DNA from: Gammaproteobacteria bacterium
GTDB taxonomy: Bacteria > Pseudomonadota > Gammaproteobacteria > DAOWEP01
Length of the DNA stretch: 14,609 bases
Assembly (NCBI GenBank): GCA_030638455.1
Contig: DAOWEP010000006.1
Coordinates: forward strand, 1 to 14,609
Direction of reading: 5' to 3'
Shown here: positions 14,180 to 14,609 of the stretch, piece by piece
Position numbering within the stretch: position 1 is the first letter of the stretch
How the letters are laid out: each line of letters opens with the position of its first letter
Notes under the pieces: model-generated
Told to the model about the DNA's origin: nothing
Databases searched by the model: none
What the model saw: only the letters and a program-made list of their open reading frames with translations
Position numbers and translations under genes: made by a program

Positions 14180-14609
14180 ATGAAAATCCTGATTAGTAAT
14201 GATGATGGTTGCCAGGCACCGGGTATTCACTGTCTGGCTAATGCTTTATCAAAGATAGCCGAGATAACTGTAGTGGCTCCAGAGCGTGACCGGAGTGGCG
14301 CCAGCAATTCACTGACCCTTGATAACCCTATTCGCGCCAATTATCTGGAAAATGGTTACATCAGCGTGGATGGTACACCGACCGATTGTGTGCATCTGGC
14401 GATTACCGGCTTGCTGGATCAGGAGCCTGATATGGTGATTTCTGGTATTAATGCTGGCGGTAATCTGGGAGATGATGTGCTGTATTCAGGGACCGTTGCA
14501 GCGGCTATGGAAGGGCGATTTCTGGGGTTGCCCGCCATAGCAGTTTCTCTGGTCACTAATATACTGGATGCAAAGGCGCAGGAATCAGAACCTGCAATTC
14601 ATCATTTTG
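14180..14609 (+). CDS. surE: 5'/3'-nucleotidase SurE (5' part; cut at window end)
   Basis: SurE is a metal-dependent phosphatase that removes phosphate from nucleoside monophosphates and short polyphosphates, linked to stationary-phase survival. The 143 residues present start MKILISNDDGCQAPGI. Metal ligands D8, D9, S39 (ERDRSGAS) and N91 (SGINAGGN) are at the standard positions, and YSGTVAAAMEGRFLGLPAIAVSL follows. The frame is open to the last base, so the C-terminal 100 or so residues are missing. The gap from the Smr gene (14038-14179) is AT-rich and has a possible -10 TATAGT (14089-14094) with a weak -35 TTGCAG at 15 bases spacing. No Shine-Dalgarno is clear. pcm, nlpD and rpoS would usually follow, outside the window. 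Confidence 0.95.
   Translation, partial: MKILISNDDGCQAPGIHCLANALSKIAEITVVAPERDRSGASNSLTLDNPIRANYLENGYISVDGTPTDCVHLAITGLLDQEPDMVISGINAGGNLGDDVLYSGTVAAAMEGRFLGLPAIAVSLVTNILDAKAQESEPAIHHF

Overview
The window is ordinary chromosomal backbone of a Gram-negative gammaproteobacterium. The genes for Kdo synthesis (kdsA), the MEP isoprenoid route (ispD, ispF), the divisome (ftsB) and a DnaE-type replicase occur in the order dnaE-accA-tilS-pyrG-kdsA-eno-ftsB-ispD-ispF-truD-surE. From memory this matches the Pseudomonas-type order. E. coli keeps dnaE-accA-tilS, pyrG-eno and ftsB-ispD-ispF-truD-surE as separate blocks, with kdsA elsewhere. Protein similarity (judged by eye and from memory) points to a non-enteric lineage, perhaps Chromatiales or Thiotrichales-like; I cannot fix the genus. 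No rRNA, tRNA, CRISPR, insertion sequence or prophage gene was seen.

Bases 1-4347: the 3' part of dnaE (open at the left edge), then accA and tilS, all on the plus strand. Bases 4561-10022: a tight plus-strand run pyrG-kdsA-eno-ftsB-ispD-ispF. pyrG and kdsA overlap by 4 bases. Perfect hairpins sit just after eno and across the ftsB stop, and a 9-base direct repeat lies at the ispF stop. Several genes (accA, tilS, pyrG, ispD, surE) lack a clear Shine-Dalgarno sequence; eno, ispF and the minus-strand gene at 11744-12166 have good ones.

Bases 10097-12166 are the accessory part, a three-gene block (minus, plus, minus) between ispF and truD. It holds a small helical protein with CheZ-like features, a divergent HDOD-domain protein, and a small dimeric alpha/beta-barrel-like protein. 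Bases 12329-13369 are truD, followed by a compound palindromic element, a minus-strand Smr-domain gene (13492-14037) and the 5' end of surE (14180 to the right edge).

No intergenic gap exceeds 300 bases. The longest are 10649-10870, which holds a likely extended -10 promoter, and 4348-4560, which holds two T7 tracts and nothing else I can name. The core genes serve unrelated household tasks: replication, fatty-acid initiation, tRNA-Ile2 lysidine, CTP, Kdo, glycolysis, division and isoprenoids. The most interesting items are the CheZ-like/HDOD pair, the metal-dependent class of KdsA, and the structured inverted repeats at gene ends. I found no clear sign of a wholly new multi-gene system.
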